A stretch of 64,000 nucleotides of DNA from NCBI RefSeq assembly GCF_001583695.1, contig NZ_LOBC01000017.1, forward strand, positions 62,001-126,000. Reading direction: 5' to 3'. The translations under genes and the position numbers were made by a program. Position 1 is the first letter of the stretch. Each line of letters opens with the position of its first letter. The notes below the pieces were generated by a model. That model was not told the origin of the DNA and did not search any database. It was given only the letters and a program-made list of their open reading frames with translations. Shown here piece by piece: positions 1-10,057 of the stretch. This DNA comes from Bacillus wiedmannii (GTDB taxonomy: Bacteria; Bacillota; Bacilli; Bacillales; Bacillaceae_G).

Positions 1-83
1 ACTGCGGCACCTCCAGCAATTGTTGCAATTACATCTGTACTAATATCAATTTGACCATACTTCGTTTTAATTTCAATTGACAT
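1..83 (-). CDS. yloU: Asp23/Gls24-family protein, 5' end only
   Basis: Only the first 27 codons are in the window; the gene runs off the left edge. The visible N-terminus (MSIEIKTKYGQIDIS, then an IAGGAA motif) matches YloU, a small alkaline-shock-like protein of unknown biochemical role that in B. subtilis is next to rpmB and the yloV gene. The ATG at 83 is preceded by a strong AAGGGGG ribosome site about 8 bases away. It is transcribed away from rpmB, so the 375-base gap must serve both genes. Confidence 0.85.
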   Translation of the reverse strand, partial: MSIEIKTKYGQIDISTDVIATIAGGAA

Positions 84-238
84 CTCGTTTCCCCCTTCAT
101 AAATGGTGAAAGTGAGCTAGACTACTTTAGTTACTATCATATAATCTTTTTAAAGAAAATTCCATCGTTCTTTCTTTTCACTCTCATATTTTATGTTTTA
201 AATCACATTTTTTATGATGAGCAAAATAGTCCATTGTT

Positions 239-270
239 ATTATACAACATGTACCACTATAATATGTCAA
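239..270 (-). promoter_or_regulatory. Possible SigmaA promoter for yloU
   Basis: On the minus strand a perfect TTGACA (270-265) and a perfect TATAAT (244-239) are separated by 20 bases, longer than the usual 17. An A-rich tract lies directly upstream, like an UP element. The hexamers are seen in the sequence; promoter activity is inferred. Confidence 0.45.
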
Positions 271-335
271 GCAATTTTTCTTGATTTCAACTTTTCATCA
301 TCGACATATGGTGTCAAGTAATTTTTCTTGATTTC
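265..335. repeat. Short direct repeat (two 24-base copies)
   Basis: The copies at 265-288 and 312-335 match at 23 of 24 positions and are offset by 47 bases. Each has the core TCAAG(C/T)AATTTTTCTTGA, which is itself partly self-complementary. Read on the minus strand, each copy is an A-rich tract ending in TTGACA, so the repeat duplicates a -35 hexamer with its upstream tract. Confidence 0.8.
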
Positions 336-349
336 TTTTTTCTACGGTG

Positions 350-378
350 TTGCATTCTCTTTTTAGTTGTGTTAAATT
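350..378 (+). promoter_or_regulatory. Possible SigmaA promoter for rpmB
   Basis: TTGCAT (350-355) and TAAATT (373-378) are spaced by exactly 17 bases and point to rpmB, leaving a leader of roughly 70 bases. Each hexamer matches the consensus only in part, so this is a weak call. Confidence 0.35.
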
Positions 379-458
379 ATAGTAGTGTTTTTAGCATCGC
401 AAAAAAGACTAACATTGAAAAATTACGTATGGTAAGGTATCAAGGGAGGGAAATATAA

Positions 459-647
459 ATGGCTCGTGTTTGTGCTATCACTGGAAGAAAAGCTCGTTCT
501 GGTAACTCTCGTTCTCACGCAATGAACGCTACAAAACGTAAATGGGGCGCTAACCTTCAAAAAGTTCGCGTACGCATCGACGGAAAAGTTCAACGTGTTT
601 ACGTTTCTGCTAGAGCATTAAAATCTGGCAAAATCGAACGTGTTTAA
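459..647 (+). CDS. rpmB: 50S ribosomal protein L28
   Basis: The 62-residue protein has the usual length for bacterial L28 and matches it throughout: the N-terminal [10 protein letters not shown] region, the [16 protein letters not shown] block and the C-terminal [11 protein letters not shown] stretch. L28 is a basic large-subunit protein. Only one cysteine is present near the N-terminus, so this is a form without a complete zinc ribbon. The ATG follows a strong AGGGAGGG site. The gene is monocistronic, ends in its own terminator and converges with spoVM. Confidence 0.97.
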
Positions 648-651
648 TAAT

Positions 652-680
652 AAAAAAAAGAGCCGATAGGCTCTTTTTTT
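652..680 (+). terminator. rpmB terminator
   Basis: An AGAGCC/GGCTCT stem with a tiny loop is followed by a run of T on the plus strand, 5 bases after the rpmB stop. A-rich sequence on the other side suggests it also works in reverse. Confidence 0.85.
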
Positions 681-693
681 ACTATGACAATGG

Positions 694-720
694 AAAAAGC
701 ACCGGTAATAGGTGCTTTTT
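694..720 (-). terminator. spoVM terminator
   Basis: The inverted repeat AAAAAGCACC / GGTGCTTTTT around a 7-base loop lies directly downstream of the spoVM stop. T-runs on both strands make it suitable for either direction, and it separates the convergent rpmB and spoVM. Confidence 0.8.
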
Positions 721-801
721 TTAATCTTTTTTGAAGGTATTTAACATGGCACGAACAATTCCACCAAGAAATTTAGGTAACTTAATTGTATAAAATCTCA
801 T
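721..801 (-). CDS. spoVM: SpoVM, 26-residue spore coat/cortex morphogenetic peptide
   Basis: This tiny gene translates as MRFYTIKLPKFLGG, then IVRAMLNTFKKD. It differs from the B. subtilis SpoVM I recall at only a few residues. SpoVM is an amphipathic helix that senses positive curvature on the forespore outer membrane and anchors SpoIVA to start coat assembly; it also affects FtsH. The key Pro9 and the hydrophobic face are kept. A strong AGGAGGG site lies 6 bases before the ATG. The position between rpmB and thiN matches other bacilli. A SigmaE-like promoter sits just upstream. Confidence 0.96.
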   Translation of the reverse strand: MRFYTIKLPKFLGGIVRAMLNTFKKD

Positions 802-836
802 GGTTTCCCTCCTAATCCCCATTACTCCACTTGTTC

Positions 837-866
837 ACTATATGATGTAAGGAGCAAAATTGTTTC
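837..866 (-). promoter_or_regulatory. Possible SigmaE promoter for spoVM
   Basis: On the minus strand CATATAGT (844-837) matches the SigmaE -10 consensus at 7 of 8 positions. Fourteen bases upstream lies GAAACAAT (866-859), a weak -35 match. The predicted start is about 30 bases before the spoVM ATG. SpoVM is made in the mother cell under SigmaE in B. subtilis, which supports the reading. Confidence 0.4.
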
Positions 867-867
867 T

Positions 868-1509
868 TTAATCAGTGCTTCTTATCACCATTAATATGCC
901 AGAAGTAAATGAAAAAGTACCTTTTTCCTCAACGAGTTCATTACTAATACAAAGTGTTGATCCCCATTCTATTGTTTTATTAGTTAGAGGATACTTAAAA
1001 CCAAGTAATGTAATCCCTTCTACTATTTCAGTAACCGGCACAAAAGATACATAAGGGAAATTTTTATTTTCTTCAATTATATGTGTACCCACTTTTTTCA
1101 CGCTTATTTCATTTTTATTATCTACAATACACATTTCTATCCCTACTTCTAACCCTCTTAAAAGCATCTGTATATTTGCTAAACCGTGATCCAGCCTTCC
1201 ACCGGTGGCACCAAAAATACGAATCAATGTCGGATTTTCTTCTAACGCCCAGTTAATCGCAATTTCTAAATCTGTTTGATCTTTTTCACGAGGAACAATA
1301 TGTAAGTCATTTGTTTGCTGGCCCATCCATACTAATTCCTCTTCAGTAACTGAATCGTAATCTCCAAATGCAACAGCTGGAGTAATCCCTCCTTTTAATA
1401 GACGATATACTCCTCTATCAACTGCCGCCCACACTACTTTCTCATTTTCATATCGAGAAAAATCTGCACAATATTCCGCAGGTCCACCCGCTAAAATATG
1501 AATAATCAT
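868..1509 (-). CDS. thiN: Thiamine pyrophosphokinase
   Basis: ThiN transfers pyrophosphate from ATP to thiamine to make the cofactor thiamine diphosphate. The 213-residue protein shows the family's acidic motifs: DRGVYRLL near residue 31, GDYDSV near 49, a KDQTDLE motif near 74 that binds Mg-nucleotide, and GATGGRLDH near 100. I chose the ATG at 1509 because it gives the expected start MIIHILAGGPAE and has a GAAGGGGAAGG site. A longer in-frame reading to 1548 would run through a hairpin. It sits behind that hairpin at the end of the rpe run. Confidence 0.93.
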   Translation of the reverse strand: MIIHILAGGPAEYCADFSRYENEKVVWAAVDRGVYRLLKGGITPAVAFGDYDSVTEEELVWMGQQTNDLHIVPREKDQTDLEIAINWALEENPTLIRIFGATGGRLDHGLANIQMLLRGLEVGIEMCIVDNKNEISVKKVGTHIIEENKNFPYVSFVPVTEIVEGITLLGFKYPLTNKTIEWGSTLCISNELVEEKGTFSFTSGILMVIRSTD

Positions 1510-1530
1510 GTTTCCTTCCCCTTCTATTGT

Positions 1531-1566
1531 AAAAAGGCAATCTGCCATTCGGTAGATTGCCTTTTT
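1531..1566 (-). terminator. Hairpin terminator between rpe and thiN
   Basis: A perfect 13-base inverted repeat (AAAAAGGCAATCT / AGATTGCCTTTTT) with a 10-base loop ends in a T-run on either strand. It lies just upstream of the thiN ribosome site, so thiN either depends on read-through or has its own promoter. Confidence 0.75.
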
Positions 1567-1647
1567 ACATATTTTTTCTCTATCCTTTATAAATAGTGAA
1601 AACTTACTACACTAGCAGTTTCACTAGGATAAAGACTCGTTCATTCA

Positions 1648-2292
1648 TTATCCACGAATGACACGAATTGCTTCACCACGGTCTTTTTGATTGTATACTG
1701 CTGATCCAGCTACAAGTACATTTGCTCCTGCTTCAACACAAAGTCGTGCTGTTTCAGTGTTTACACCACCATCAACTTCAATTTCTACTTCTAGATTGCG
1801 CTCTTTAACCATTTCTGCCACTTGTTTAATTTTCGGTAATACAGAATGGATGAATTTCTGTCCACCAAATCCAGGGTTTACTGTCATAAGTAATACCATA
1901 TCGATATCTTCTAATACATGCTCAATCGTCGAAACTGGCGTATGCGGATTTAATACAACTCCCGCTTTAATGCCATGAGACTTAATTAGCTGAATTGTAC
2001 GATGCAAATGAGGGCACGCCTCTACATGAACAGTAATAATATCCGCTCCCGCTTTTGCGAAAGTCGGGATATAGTTATCAGGATTTTCAATCATTAAATG
2101 TACATCTAATGGTAAAGATGTAATTGGACGGATAGCTTCTACAATTAATGGTCCAATCGTAATATTTGGTACGAAATGTCCATCCATTACATCGACGTGA
2201 ATGTAATCCGCTCCACCTTTTTCTACATCTTTAATTTCTTCCCCTAATTTTGAAAAATCTGCTGATAAGATCGATGGTGCAATTTTAATCAT
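1648..2292 (-). CDS. rpe: Ribulose-phosphate 3-epimerase
   Basis: Rpe interconverts ribulose 5-phosphate and xylulose 5-phosphate in the pentose phosphate pathway. At 214 residues it is the normal length for this TIM-barrel enzyme. Metal-binding and catalytic residues are visible: H32 and D34 in HVDVMDG, a second His-bearing strand near residue 66 (DVHLM), and the late Asp in EVDGG near 175. The VNPGFGGQ phosphate-binding loop is also intact. The start lies 2 bases past the rsgA stop with a GAGGT site, so the two genes are cotranscribed. Confidence 0.96.
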   Translation of the reverse strand: MIKIAPSILSADFSKLGEEIKDVEKGGADYIHVDVMDGHFVPNITIGPLIVEAIRPITSLPLDVHLMIENPDNYIPTFAKAGADIITVHVEACPHLHRTIQLIKSHGIKAGVVLNPHTPVSTIEHVLEDIDMVLLMTVNPGFGGQKFIHSVLPKIKQVAEMVKERNLEVEIEVDGGVNTETARLCVEAGANVLVAGSAVYNQKDRGEAIRVIRG

Positions 2293-2294
2293 AA

Positions 2295-3176
2295 CTAATA
2301 CCTCGGCTTTCTCTCTCTAATTTCTTCTACGAATTGTTTGTAATTTTTATAACGATATTCTGTAATCTTCCCTTCTTCAACTGCTGTCTTCACAGCACAT
2401 TTCGGTTCAGAAAGATGTGTACACCCTCTAAATTTACAGTATTGGCTCGCTTCTTTCAACTCTGGAAAACAATATGTAAGATCTTCTACCTCTATATCTA
2501 TGAAATCAAGTGAACTAAAACCAGGTGTATCTGCAACTAGTCCGCTTCCAACCGCAATTAATTCCACGTGTCTTGTCGTATGTTTCCCGCGTCCTAAATG
2601 CGAGGAAATATCATTCGTTTTCAGTTCTAACTCTGGACGTAAAACGTTAAGCATAGAAGATTTTCCAACACCAGATTGCCCTGCAACGACAGAAATACAA
2701 CCTTCTAAGAATGGTTTTAAAATATCAATACTTTCCGATGTATTTATAGAAGTAAATAATACATCATATCCCATCTCACGATAGTCATTTGCATAAGATT
2801 CAACAGTCTCTCTCATTTTTTCATCCACTAAATCCATCTTACTAATGCAAATAATCGGCTTAATGTTATGATATTCAATCAGCACTAAAAATCGATCTAA
2901 TAGTCCCGGATTAAAATCTGGTTCTACTGCAGAGAAAACGAGAATTGCTTGATCAACATTAGCAATAGGAGGCCTAACAAGTTCATTTTTCCGATCAAAT
3001 ACTTCAAGCACATATCCTTCAGTTGGATTATCTGCTTGAAAGACAACTTGGTCTCCTACCAGTGGCGTAATTTTATTTTTTCTGAACACACCACGCCCAC
3101 GGCATTGTGTAATCCCTTCTTCATGCTGCACATAATAAAATCCACTTAGAGCTTTTACAATTTTTCCTTCTGGCAT
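2295..3176 (-). CDS. rsgA: Ribosome small-subunit-dependent GTPase RsgA
   Basis: RsgA (YloQ/YjeQ) is a late 30S assembly GTPase. The 293-residue protein has an N-terminal OB-fold, then the circularly permuted GTPase order of this family: SKMD (G4) near 119, GQSGVGKSS (G1) near 166, DTPG (G3) near 218. A C-terminal zinc motif follows (C-x5-C-x-H-x5-C, about 247-260). In B. subtilis it is needed for normal growth and is reported to be a PrkC substrate, which fits its place just downstream of prkC. Start ATG at 3176. Confidence 0.96.
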   Translation of the reverse strand: MPEGKIVKALSGFYYVQHEEGITQCRGRGVFRKNKITPLVGDQVVFQADNPTEGYVLEVFDRKNELVRPPIANVDQAILVFSAVEPDFNPGLLDRFLVLIEYHNIKPIICISKMDLVDEKMRETVESYANDYREMGYDVLFTSINTSESIDILKPFLEGCISVVAGQSGVGKSSMLNVLRPELELKTNDISSHLGRGKHTTRHVELIAVGSGLVADTPGFSSLDFIDIEVEDLTYCFPELKEASQYCKFRGCTHLSEPKCAVKTAVEEGKITEYRYKNYKQFVEEIRERKPRY

Positions 3177-3354
3177 ATAATTCTCCTTTATTTTGTATAA
3201 AGTGAAGCTGTCATTAATATTAAATGGTTTAAAATTCTTTAAATACTTATTTCAAAACCCGTCATATATACAAGTTAATATATTTAATCTACCATCAAAT
3301 TTAAAATATTATTTATAACAGTATCACTTTTATAGCTTTTTGAATCATATATTT

Positions 3355-3399
3355 TTGCCTGTTATACAGTCCACTATATGTAGACAGCATAACAGGCAA
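3355..3399 (-). other. Long hairpin between prkC and rsgA
   Basis: Perfect 11-base arms TTGCCTGTTAT (3355-3365) and ATAACAGGCAA (3389-3399) enclose a second imperfect stem (CTGTCTAC against GTGGACTG). No T-run follows on the minus strand, so it does not look like an ordinary terminator. It lies in the 268-base gap of an otherwise tightly packed run and may be an RNA-processing or stability element. Confidence 0.6.
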
Positions 3400-3444
3400 G
3401 AGTAATACATTCCATCCCCTCTAGAAAGAAAATGGAAGTCATTG

Positions 3445-5418
3445 TTATTGAGTTGGGTATGGTACTTCTTTGTCGATAATCGTTACACCATCTCGTACAA
3501 TTTTATAGTGTCCTTTTGTACCTTCTTGAATTACAAATTCTAAAGAAATAGTTGCCGACTCTGAAATTGTTCTAGTTTCAATTGGTCTATCCATTTTTTG
3601 TTGCATATCTTCTTTATAAATTTCTATTGTTTGCGGTTTTTTCTCACCAATTATAGAAGACTCATACGGAATAGAAATATTATCCACTTTCACTGTTTTC
3701 GTTACTTTCGGCTTAGGCCCCTCTGAGATGATAATCGTCACTTTATCTCCTTCTTTTAACGGCGTTCCTGGTTTTGGAAATTGCGAAATTACAAGTCCTT
3801 TATCAACAGTATCGGAATACTCTCGTTTTATATCTGGAGTTAGTTTTCTCTCATTCAAATAACCGTTTACGCTATTTTCAGTCCATCCTGAAAAATCACC
3901 TGGTCTAATTTGATAAGGACCTTTACTTACCCAAATTTTCAGTTCTTGTTCCGCCTCTACTACCATTTGATCAGGCGTCGGAATTTGCTCTACGATTTCA
4001 CCTTTTGGCCTATCATTTTCAATATAATTTATTGTAACTTGCTTATATTTTTCTTCTAATTCATTCCTTATACTCTCAAAATCTTTTCCTGTGAGATCAC
4101 TCATCTTACTTTTCTTTTTTCCACCTGATTGATAGATAGTAATTTTAGAGTTTTCTTTCACGACTCTACCAGCCACAGGGTCTGTTTTTATCACATCACC
4201 GGTTTCAACATCATCTGTATATACAATATTAGGTTCCGTAACCTCAAAACCCTTTTCAACTAATTTATTTACTGCTGTCGTATACTTCATACCAGCCACA
4301 TCAGGGACTTTTACATCTTTTGGAATAAAGAATCCCGGAATAACAGTAAGCGCTAACGTTATTCCAATTGCTAAAAGTAAAAATGTCGTAATTAAAACTT
4401 TGATCCATTTATTACTTCGTTTTTTCTTCTTATTTAATTCCGTTTCTTCTTTTCTTTTCTGTTCATCCACTTTACTTCCTTTTAAAACAATTGTTTCATC
4501 AGTTACATTTTCGAATAATTGTTCTTGTTGAATAATCGGAATCGCTTTTGTCGCTTCCATATCTTCCGGTATGTAAAATGGCTGCTCATTTATCCTCTCT
4601 GGATATAGCGCAGTTTCAATATCTCGTTTCATCGCATTGGCAGATTGATATCGGTGAAACGGATCTTTCGCAGTTGCCTTTAATATAATATTTTCGACAC
4701 TTTGCGGAATATTTTCATTCCATCTCTTTGGAGACGGAATTTCACTTTGTAAATGTTTTAAAGCTATAGCAACAGCAGATTCGCCAGAAAACGGCTGTCT
4801 TCCTGTTAACAACTCAAACATAACGATTCCTAGGGAATAAATATCTGATTGTTTATTTGCTATCCCGCCGCGTGCTTGTTCTGGTGATAAGTAATGCACC
4901 GAACCGAGTACCGAATTTGTATGTGTAATTGTTGTTGCACTTGTAGCTGTCGCAATTCCAAAATCTGTTACTTTTATTACTCCATCAGCTCGAATTAAAA
5001 TATTGTGCGGTTTAATATCACGGTGCACAATTTCAAAATGATGGGCGTGTGCCATGGCGGATGTTAACTGCTCCATAATATCAAGAGCTTCTCCTATAGG
5101 TAACATCCCTCGCTCAATTATGTATTGCTTCAATGTTTGTCCTGGTACATACTCCATTACAAGATAATATATACCATCTTCTTCTCCGACATCATACATA
5201 TTCACAATATTTGGATGCGACAACGTTGTAACAGACTGCGCTTCTCGATGGAAACGTTTAATAAACTCTTCATTATTTGAATAGTCGAGTCTTAATATTT
5301 TTACCGCTACATCTCGGCCAAGTATATCATCATGAGCTAAATACACATTGGCCATTCCACCACCACCAATCATTTTCAGCAGCTTATAACGGTCATTTAA
5401 GCGTTTTCCAATCAGCAC
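3445..5418 (-). CDS. prkC: Serine/threonine protein kinase PrkC with PASTA repeats
   Basis: PrkC is a membrane eukaryotic-like kinase that senses peptidoglycan fragments and triggers spore germination. The kinase domain (about 10-270) has a GGGGMANVY loop, catalytic K40 in [17 protein letters not shown] and a Thr-rich activation loop. A basic linker and one membrane helix (about 340-365) lead to three extracellular PASTA repeats (about 370-575) and an extra C-terminal domain. I start at the GTG at 5418 (657 aa) because it gives the family N-terminus LIGKR and is spaced correctly from AGGTGA. The GTG at 5430 lacks a site. Confidence 0.95.
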   Translation of the reverse strand: MLIGKRLNDRYKLLKMIGGGGMANVYLAHDDILGRDVAVKILRLDYSNNEEFIKRFHREAQSVTTLSHPNIVNMYDVGEEDGIYYLVMEYVPGQTLKQYIIERGMLPIGEALDIMEQLTSAMAHAHHFEIVHRDIKPHNILIRADGVIKVTDFGIATATSATTITHTNSVLGSVHYLSPEQARGGIANKQSDIYSLGIVMFELLTGRQPFSGESAVAIALKHLQSEIPSPKRWNENIPQSVENIILKATAKDPFHRYQSANAMKRDIETALYPERINEQPFYIPEDMEATKAIPIIQQEQLFENVTDETIVLKGSKVDEQKRKEETELNKKKKRSNKWIKVLITTFLLLAIGITLALTVIPGFFIPKDVKVPDVAGMKYTTAVNKLVEKGFEVTEPNIVYTDDVETGDVIKTDPVAGRVVKENSKITIYQSGGKKKSKMSDLTGKDFESIRNELEEKYKQVTINYIENDRPKGEIVEQIPTPDQMVVEAEQELKIWVSKGPYQIRPGDFSGWTENSVNGYLNERKLTPDIKREYSDTVDKGLVISQFPKPGTPLKEGDKVTIIISEGPKPKVTKTVKVDNISIPYESSIIGEKKPQTIEIYKEDMQQKMDRPIETRTISESATISLEFVIQEGTKGHYKIVRDGVTIIDKEVPYPTQ

Positions 5419-5426
5419 GTTGCACT

Positions 5427-6179
5427 TCACCTACTTTCGTTTGTCGAACCCGCATAATCAATAAGAACAAGGGTGATATTATCTTCCCCGCCACGATCAT
5501 TCGCCAATTGAATGAGACGTTGTCCCTTAGTTTCAAGCTGTTCATTTAACTGTAAAATTTGTTGCATATCAGCAATAGAAACTTTGTTAGATAACCCATC
5601 CGAGCAAAGAAGTAACTGATCATCTTCCTCAAGCACCAATGTTTTAACATCTAATCCGACTTTTTCTTCTGTTCCTAATGCCCTTAACAAAACATTCTTT
5701 TTCGGGTGATATTCTGCGTCTTCTTTTGAAATTTCACCATGTCTTACAAGTTCATTTACAAGTGAGTGATCTTCCGTTACAAGCGAGATTTCTCCCTCTG
5801 ATACCATATAACAACGACTATCTCCTATATGACCTATTGTCACAAAGTTTGGCGTACAAATCGCTATTATAAGTGTTGTTCCCATACCATTACATTCTAC
5901 ATGTTGCTTAGAGTACTCATATATACGCTCATTAATAATCCCAACACTCGTATGTAACCACTCTTCTACTTTTTTTGGTTCATTCATATTATGCGTTTGC
6001 TTCCAATAATCATGGAATAATTGAATGGTCATCGAGCTAGCTACATCACCAGCTCGATGACCTCCCATTCCATCTGCTACTACCGCTAAAATATTTCCAT
6101 CTAAATTGTGAAAAACTCCCGCACTATCTTCATTATGTTGACGAACTTTTCCTTTATCTGATAGAAACACGGCTTTCAT
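5427..6179 (-). CDS. prpC: PP2C-type protein phosphatase PrpC (Stp)
   Basis: PrpC dephosphorylates PrkC and its targets. The 250-residue protein carries the PP2C metal motifs: RQHNEDS near the N-terminus, [19 protein letters not shown] and a terminal GGEDNIT. I chose the ATG at 6179, which matches the family start and follows a GAGGTGA site; an in-frame reading to 6257 would overlap rlmN. It lies 4 bases after rlmN, and the prkC ribosome site sits on its stop codon, so translation is probably coupled. Confidence 0.95.
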   Translation of the reverse strand: MKAVFLSDKGKVRQHNEDSAGVFHNLDGNILAVVADGMGGHRAGDVASSMTIQLFHDYWKQTHNMNEPKKVEEWLHTSVGIINERIYEYSKQHVECNGMGTTLIIAICTPNFVTIGHIGDSRCYMVSEGEISLVTEDHSLVNELVRHGEISKEDAEYHPKKNVLLRALGTEEKVGLDVKTLVLEEDDQLLLCSDGLSNKVSIADMQQILQLNEQLETKGQRLIQLANDRGGEDNITLVLIDYAGSTNESR

Positions 6180-6183
6180 CTCG

Positions 6184-7272
6184 TCACCTCGTCTCTTCTT
6201 TACGCTCCTTCGCACGTAACTGACCGCAGGCTGCATCAATATCATGACCTTGTTCACGGCGAATTGTTACATTCACTCCACGATCTTTTAACGTTTTTTC
6301 AAATAAGAAAATTTGTTCACGTGGCGTACGTACATAATCACGTTCAGGTACGTAGTTTACCGGAATTAAGTTTACATGACATTTTACACCTTTTAAAAGC
6401 GCAGCAAGTTCTTCAGCTTGCTCAACTTGGTCATTTTCTCCTCCAAATAAGCCATATTCAAACGTAATACGACGCCCTGTTCTATTTACATAGTATTTAA
6501 CAGCTTCCATTAAGTCTGGTAGCTTATAAGCACGGTTAATCGGCATTAATTTTGAACGTAACTCTGTATTTGCAGAATGCAATGAAATCGCAAAATTAAT
6601 TTGCATATCTTCTTCAGCGAACTTATAAATTTTTGGAACAATTCCACTTGTTGAAACTGTCATATGTCTTGCACCAATATGAATTCCTTTTTCATGGTTT
6701 ACAATGCGTAAGAATGACATTAAGTTGTCGTAATTATCAAACGGCTCTCCAATTCCCATAACAACAAGCGAACTTACACGTTCTTCTGTTTCATCAAGTG
6801 CACGTTGCACTTCTACTACTTGCGCTACAATCTCTCCAGCCTCTAAGTTTCGTTTTAACCCACCAAGTGTAGATGCACAGAACGTACAACCAATACGGCA
6901 TCCAACCTGTGTTGTTACACAAATAGAATTTCCATATTCGTGTCGCATTAACACTGTTTCAATAGAATAGCCATCATATAATTGGAATAAAAATTTAATT
7001 GTTCCATCAGAAGATGTTTGTTTTACTAATGTATTTAAAGTAGTAATATCAAAGGAATTCGACAATTTATCGCGTAATCCTTTAGAAAGATTCGACATGT
7101 CGTCATAATTTTTTACACGTTTTTTATATAGCCAATCAAAGATTTGTCCTGCACGGAATTTAGGTTCTCCTTGTTCCTTTAACCAATCTTGCATTTCATG
7201 AAGTTGTAAAGAATAAATTGATGGTTTCTTCGTTTCTAGATTTTTCTTTTGTTTTCTCACAGTCGTTTCCAC
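6184..7272 (-). CDS. rlmN: Dual-specificity 23S rRNA/tRNA adenine-C2 methyltransferase RlmN
   Basis: RlmN is a radical-SAM enzyme that methylates C2 of A2503 in 23S rRNA and A37 in some tRNAs. The 362-residue protein has an N-terminal RNA-binding part, the cluster motif [11 protein letters not shown] (C-x3-C-x2-C), the GxGEPxxN-like [12 protein letters not shown], and a late catalytic cysteine in AACGQLR. The start is GTG (7272) with AAGGTG about 9 bases upstream. It follows rsmB by 4 bases, placing two rRNA methylases together. Confidence 0.96.
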   Translation of the reverse strand: METTVRKQKKNLETKKPSIYSLQLHEMQDWLKEQGEPKFRAGQIFDWLYKKRVKNYDDMSNLSKGLRDKLSNSFDITTLNTLVKQTSSDGTIKFLFQLYDGYSIETVLMRHEYGNSICVTTQVGCRIGCTFCASTLGGLKRNLEAGEIVAQVVEVQRALDETEERVSSLVVMGIGEPFDNYDNLMSFLRIVNHEKGIHIGARHMTVSTSGIVPKIYKFAEEDMQINFAISLHSANTELRSKLMPINRAYKLPDLMEAVKYYVNRTGRRITFEYGLFGGENDQVEQAEELAALLKGVKCHVNLIPVNYVPERDYVRTPREQIFLFEKTLKDRGVNVTIRREQGHDIDAACGQLRAKERKEETR

Positions 7273-7276
7273 GATG

Positions 7277-8611
7277 CTACACCTTCTTCCTTAAACAAGC
7301 AATATAAAAGCCATCCGTTGCAAAATAATGCGGTAAAATTCGCACTTGACCTTCATCAATATACGGATTTAATTTTTCTGGCATGCGATCTTTTATCGTA
7401 GTATCCCATTCAAATTCAGGATGCTCTTGTAAAAATTGCTTTATTACTTGTTCATTTTCTATTTTTTCTATTGTGCACGTACTATAAACAAGGCGACCAC
7501 CTTGTTTTAATAACGGTGCTATTTTTTCTAGTATTGCAAGTTGAATCGTCGATAATCTTTCACTATCGCCTTTATTTTTACCTAACTTAATATCAGGTTT
7601 ACGTCTAATCACACCAAATCCAGAACATGGTGCATCTACTAATATTTTATCAAATGTTTCATTCGCGAAGTGTTCTTGTACTTTTCTAGCATCTAGTGCT
7701 TTTGTTTCGACATTTTCTAAACCAAGTCTCTCCGCTTGTTGTTTAATTAAACGTACTTTGTGTGCATGTAAATCAAGAGACATAACTTGACCTGTTCCTT
7801 TTAATCGCTCTGCAATGTGCGTTGTCTTTCCGCCCGGAGCAGCACAACTATCAAGAACTTCATCTCCCTCATTTGGTTCTAAAGCGCGTGCTACAAGCAT
7901 AGAACTTTCATCTTGAATAGAAAGAAAACCTTTTTTGAACGCATCTGTATGCGCTACATTCCCTCTTTCAATTTGAATTGCATCCTCTGATAAATCGCCG
8001 CGCTTCGCTTCTATACCTTCACCAGCCAACAACTCAATTGCTTCTTCTACTGTTATTTTATCAACATTTACACGCGCTGTTGGTACCGGGGGTAGCATGT
8101 TCACTTCACACATTTTCTCTGCTGTCTCTAAACCATATTCAGAAGCCCAGTCTTGCACAAGCCACATTGGATGACTTGTTGCAATTGCCAAACGTTCTAT
8201 TGGATCCTTGATTTCATCTACAGAAGGTACCCCTTCTCTCTGAATCGAACGTAATACCCCGTTTACCATACCAGCAATCCCTTTATGCCCGCGACGCTTT
8301 GCAATTTCAACTGCTTCATGAATAGCCGCTCTTTCTGGCACTCGGTCTAAATAAATCATTTGATATAAAGATAAGCGAAGTAATACTCTTACCCACGCCT
8401 CAACCTTCTTTTTTAAAAAAGGCTGTAAATAATAATCTAATGTGTCACGACGTTGAATCGTTCCATATACAATTTCAGTTAACAAACCAATATCTTTTCT
8501 ATCAATTGCATTTTTTTCAATTAGATTATTTAAAAGTAAGTTACTGTATGCACCACTTTTTTCTACTTGAATTAAGCCATCAAGAGCTAACTCACGAACA
8601 TTTTGTCTCAT
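7277..8611 (-). CDS. rsmB: 16S rRNA cytosine-967 C5-methyltransferase RsmB (Sun)
   Basis: RsmB methylates C967 of 16S rRNA. The 444-residue protein has an N-terminal NusB-like helical domain (about 1-140) and a C-terminal Rossmann methylase. The SAM motif is [14 protein letters not shown] near residue 255. The two catalytic cysteines are in DAPCSGFG and YSTCTIE. Its ATG overlaps the fmt stop in an ATGA, so the two are translationally coupled. Confidence 0.95.
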   Translation of the reverse strand: MRQNVRELALDGLIQVEKSGAYSNLLLNNLIEKNAIDRKDIGLLTEIVYGTIQRRDTLDYYLQPFLKKKVEAWVRVLLRLSLYQMIYLDRVPERAAIHEAVEIAKRRGHKGIAGMVNGVLRSIQREGVPSVDEIKDPIERLAIATSHPMWLVQDWASEYGLETAEKMCEVNMLPPVPTARVNVDKITVEEAIELLAGEGIEAKRGDLSEDAIQIERGNVAHTDAFKKGFLSIQDESSMLVARALEPNEGDEVLDSCAAPGGKTTHIAERLKGTGQVMSLDLHAHKVRLIKQQAERLGLENVETKALDARKVQEHFANETFDKILVDAPCSGFGVIRRKPDIKLGKNKGDSERLSTIQLAILEKIAPLLKQGGRLVYSTCTIEKIENEQVIKQFLQEHPEFEWDTTIKDRMPEKLNPYIDEGQVRILPHYFATDGFYIACLRKKV

Positions 8612-9552
8612 GCATTTTCTCCTAACTTCGTTCCAATTTCAGGTTTTGTGCCACGTAAAAATTGCGAACAACTCATACGTTTTTTACCAGAAGGTTGCAA
8701 TTCAGTGATTTTAACACCTGTCTCATTCCCTGTTGCAACAACAAATCCATCTTCTTCAAGAGCTACTATTGTACCTGGTTCAGCTTTCTCTGTAATAGAG
8801 ACCTTCTCTCCCCACCATACTTTAATAACTTGTCCTGCCAAAGTCGTATAAGCGACTGGCCATGGATTCAATCCGCGAATGTGATTGTATACTTCTTCAC
8901 CTGTTTTTGTCCAATCAATTTTCTCTTGCTCACGTTTTATATTATATGCAAACGTTACTTCTTCTTCGTTTTGTTTAATTGGTTCTAACTTACCTTGAAT
9001 TAATAAAGGTACTGTTTTAGATAGAAGGTGTGCCCCTGCTTCACTTAACTTATCGAATAAAGAGCCTGTCGTTTCACGCTCTTCAATCTCGACTTCTACT
9101 TGCGTTAAGATATCACCAGCATCCAATTTCTCTACCATATACATAATTGTAATACCCGTTTTTTCTTTACCTTCCATAATTGCATAATGGATTGGTGCAC
9201 CACCACGAAGTTCAGGTAGTAAAGACGCGTGGACGTTAATACATCCATACTTCGGTGCTTCTAAAATTTCATTTGGTACAATCTGACCGAAAGCAGCTGT
9301 TACAATTAAATCTGGCTCTAATGCCAAGACTTGTTCATATTCGTCTTTTTCACGAATTCTTAACGGTTGTAACACCGGAATACCATGTTTTTCTGCTTCA
9401 ACTTTAACAGGTGTAGGTGTTAATACTTTTTTTCTACCTACCGGACGATCAGGCTGCGTCACAACACCTATTACATCATAGCCATCTTCGATAAGACGAC
9501 GAAGCACCGGCACTGAAAAGTCCGGTGTTCCCATAAATACTACTTTTATCAT
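8608..9552 (-). CDS. fmt: Methionyl-tRNA formyltransferase
   Basis: Fmt formylates the initiator Met-tRNA using 10-formyl-tetrahydrofolate. The 314-residue length is standard. The N-terminal catalytic domain shows the folate loop [13 protein letters not shown] with the preceding Asn-x-His (INVHAS), and [10 protein letters not shown] holding the catalytic Asp near 145. The C-terminal domain (from about 205) binds the acceptor stem. It is 23 bases downstream of def, the gene that removes the formyl group, a classic pairing. Confidence 0.97.
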   Translation of the reverse strand: MIKVVFMGTPDFSVPVLRRLIEDGYDVIGVVTQPDRPVGRKKVLTPTPVKVEAEKHGIPVLQPLRIREKDEYEQVLALEPDLIVTAAFGQIVPNEILEAPKYGCINVHASLLPELRGGAPIHYAIMEGKEKTGITIMYMVEKLDAGDILTQVEVEIEERETTGSLFDKLSEAGAHLLSKTVPLLIQGKLEPIKQNEEEVTFAYNIKREQEKIDWTKTGEEVYNHIRGLNPWPVAYTTLAGQVIKVWWGEKVSITEKAEPGTIVALEEDGFVVATGNETGVKITELQPSGKKRMSCSQFLRGTKPEIGTKLGENA

Positions 9553-9575
9553 TCAAAAACCGCTCCTTTTAATAC

Positions 9576-10046
9576 CTATTCTAATTCGTTTTCCTCATAA
9601 TATCTTGTCACTTTCGATGTAAATAACACACCGTGTAAATGATCGATTTCATGTTGAATGGCACGTGCTAAAAATCCTTCTGCTTCTAGTAAAAATACTT
9701 TACCTCGGCGATTTTGAGCACGTACTTTAATATAATCCGCACGTTCCACTTCACCATAAAGTCCCGGGAAGCTTAGACAGCCTTCGGGACCTACTTGTTC
9801 ACCACGTTTTTCTAGTATCGATGGATTGATTAACTCGATTTTCCCCGTATCATCACCAATATCAACTACCGCAACTTGCAAGCTTACACCTACTTGAGGC
9901 GCAGCTAAACCGACTCCGTCCGCAATTAACATTGTTTCATGCATATCTTTCAACAATTTCACTAACTTTTTATCAAAGTTAATTACTCTTTCGCATGGTG
10001 TTTCTAACACTTCATTTGGATGCTTTACTATTTCTAAAACTGCCAT
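9576..10046 (-). CDS. def: Peptide deformylase
   Basis: Removes the formyl group from nascent N-terminal methionine. All three family motifs are present in 156 residues: GVGLAAPQVG (about 44-53), EGCLSFPG with the metal cysteine, and QHEIDHLHG with the two metal histidines and catalytic Glu. Its ribosome site GGAGGG begins at the priA stop codon, so it is coupled to priA. The length is that of the shorter B. subtilis Def rather than YkrB-type deformylases. Confidence 0.96.
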   Translation of the reverse strand: MAVLEIVKHPNEVLETPCERVINFDKKLVKLLKDMHETMLIADGVGLAAPQVGVSLQVAVVDIGDDTGKIELINPSILEKRGEQVGPEGCLSFPGLYGEVERADYIKVRAQNRRGKVFLLEAEGFLARAIQHEIDHLHGVLFTSKVTRYYEENELE

Positions 10047-10057
10047 ATTTCCCTCCG

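Larger units (their letters stand above)
84..458. other. Divergent yloU/rpmB intergenic region
   Basis: This 375-base gene-free stretch holds the 5' regions of two divergent genes. It is very AT-rich. It contains a duplicated 24-base element (265-288 and 312-335), a minus-strand TTGACA/TATAAT pair facing yloU, and a weaker plus-strand promoter facing rpmB. I see no small ORF with a ribosome site inside it. Confidence 0.7.
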
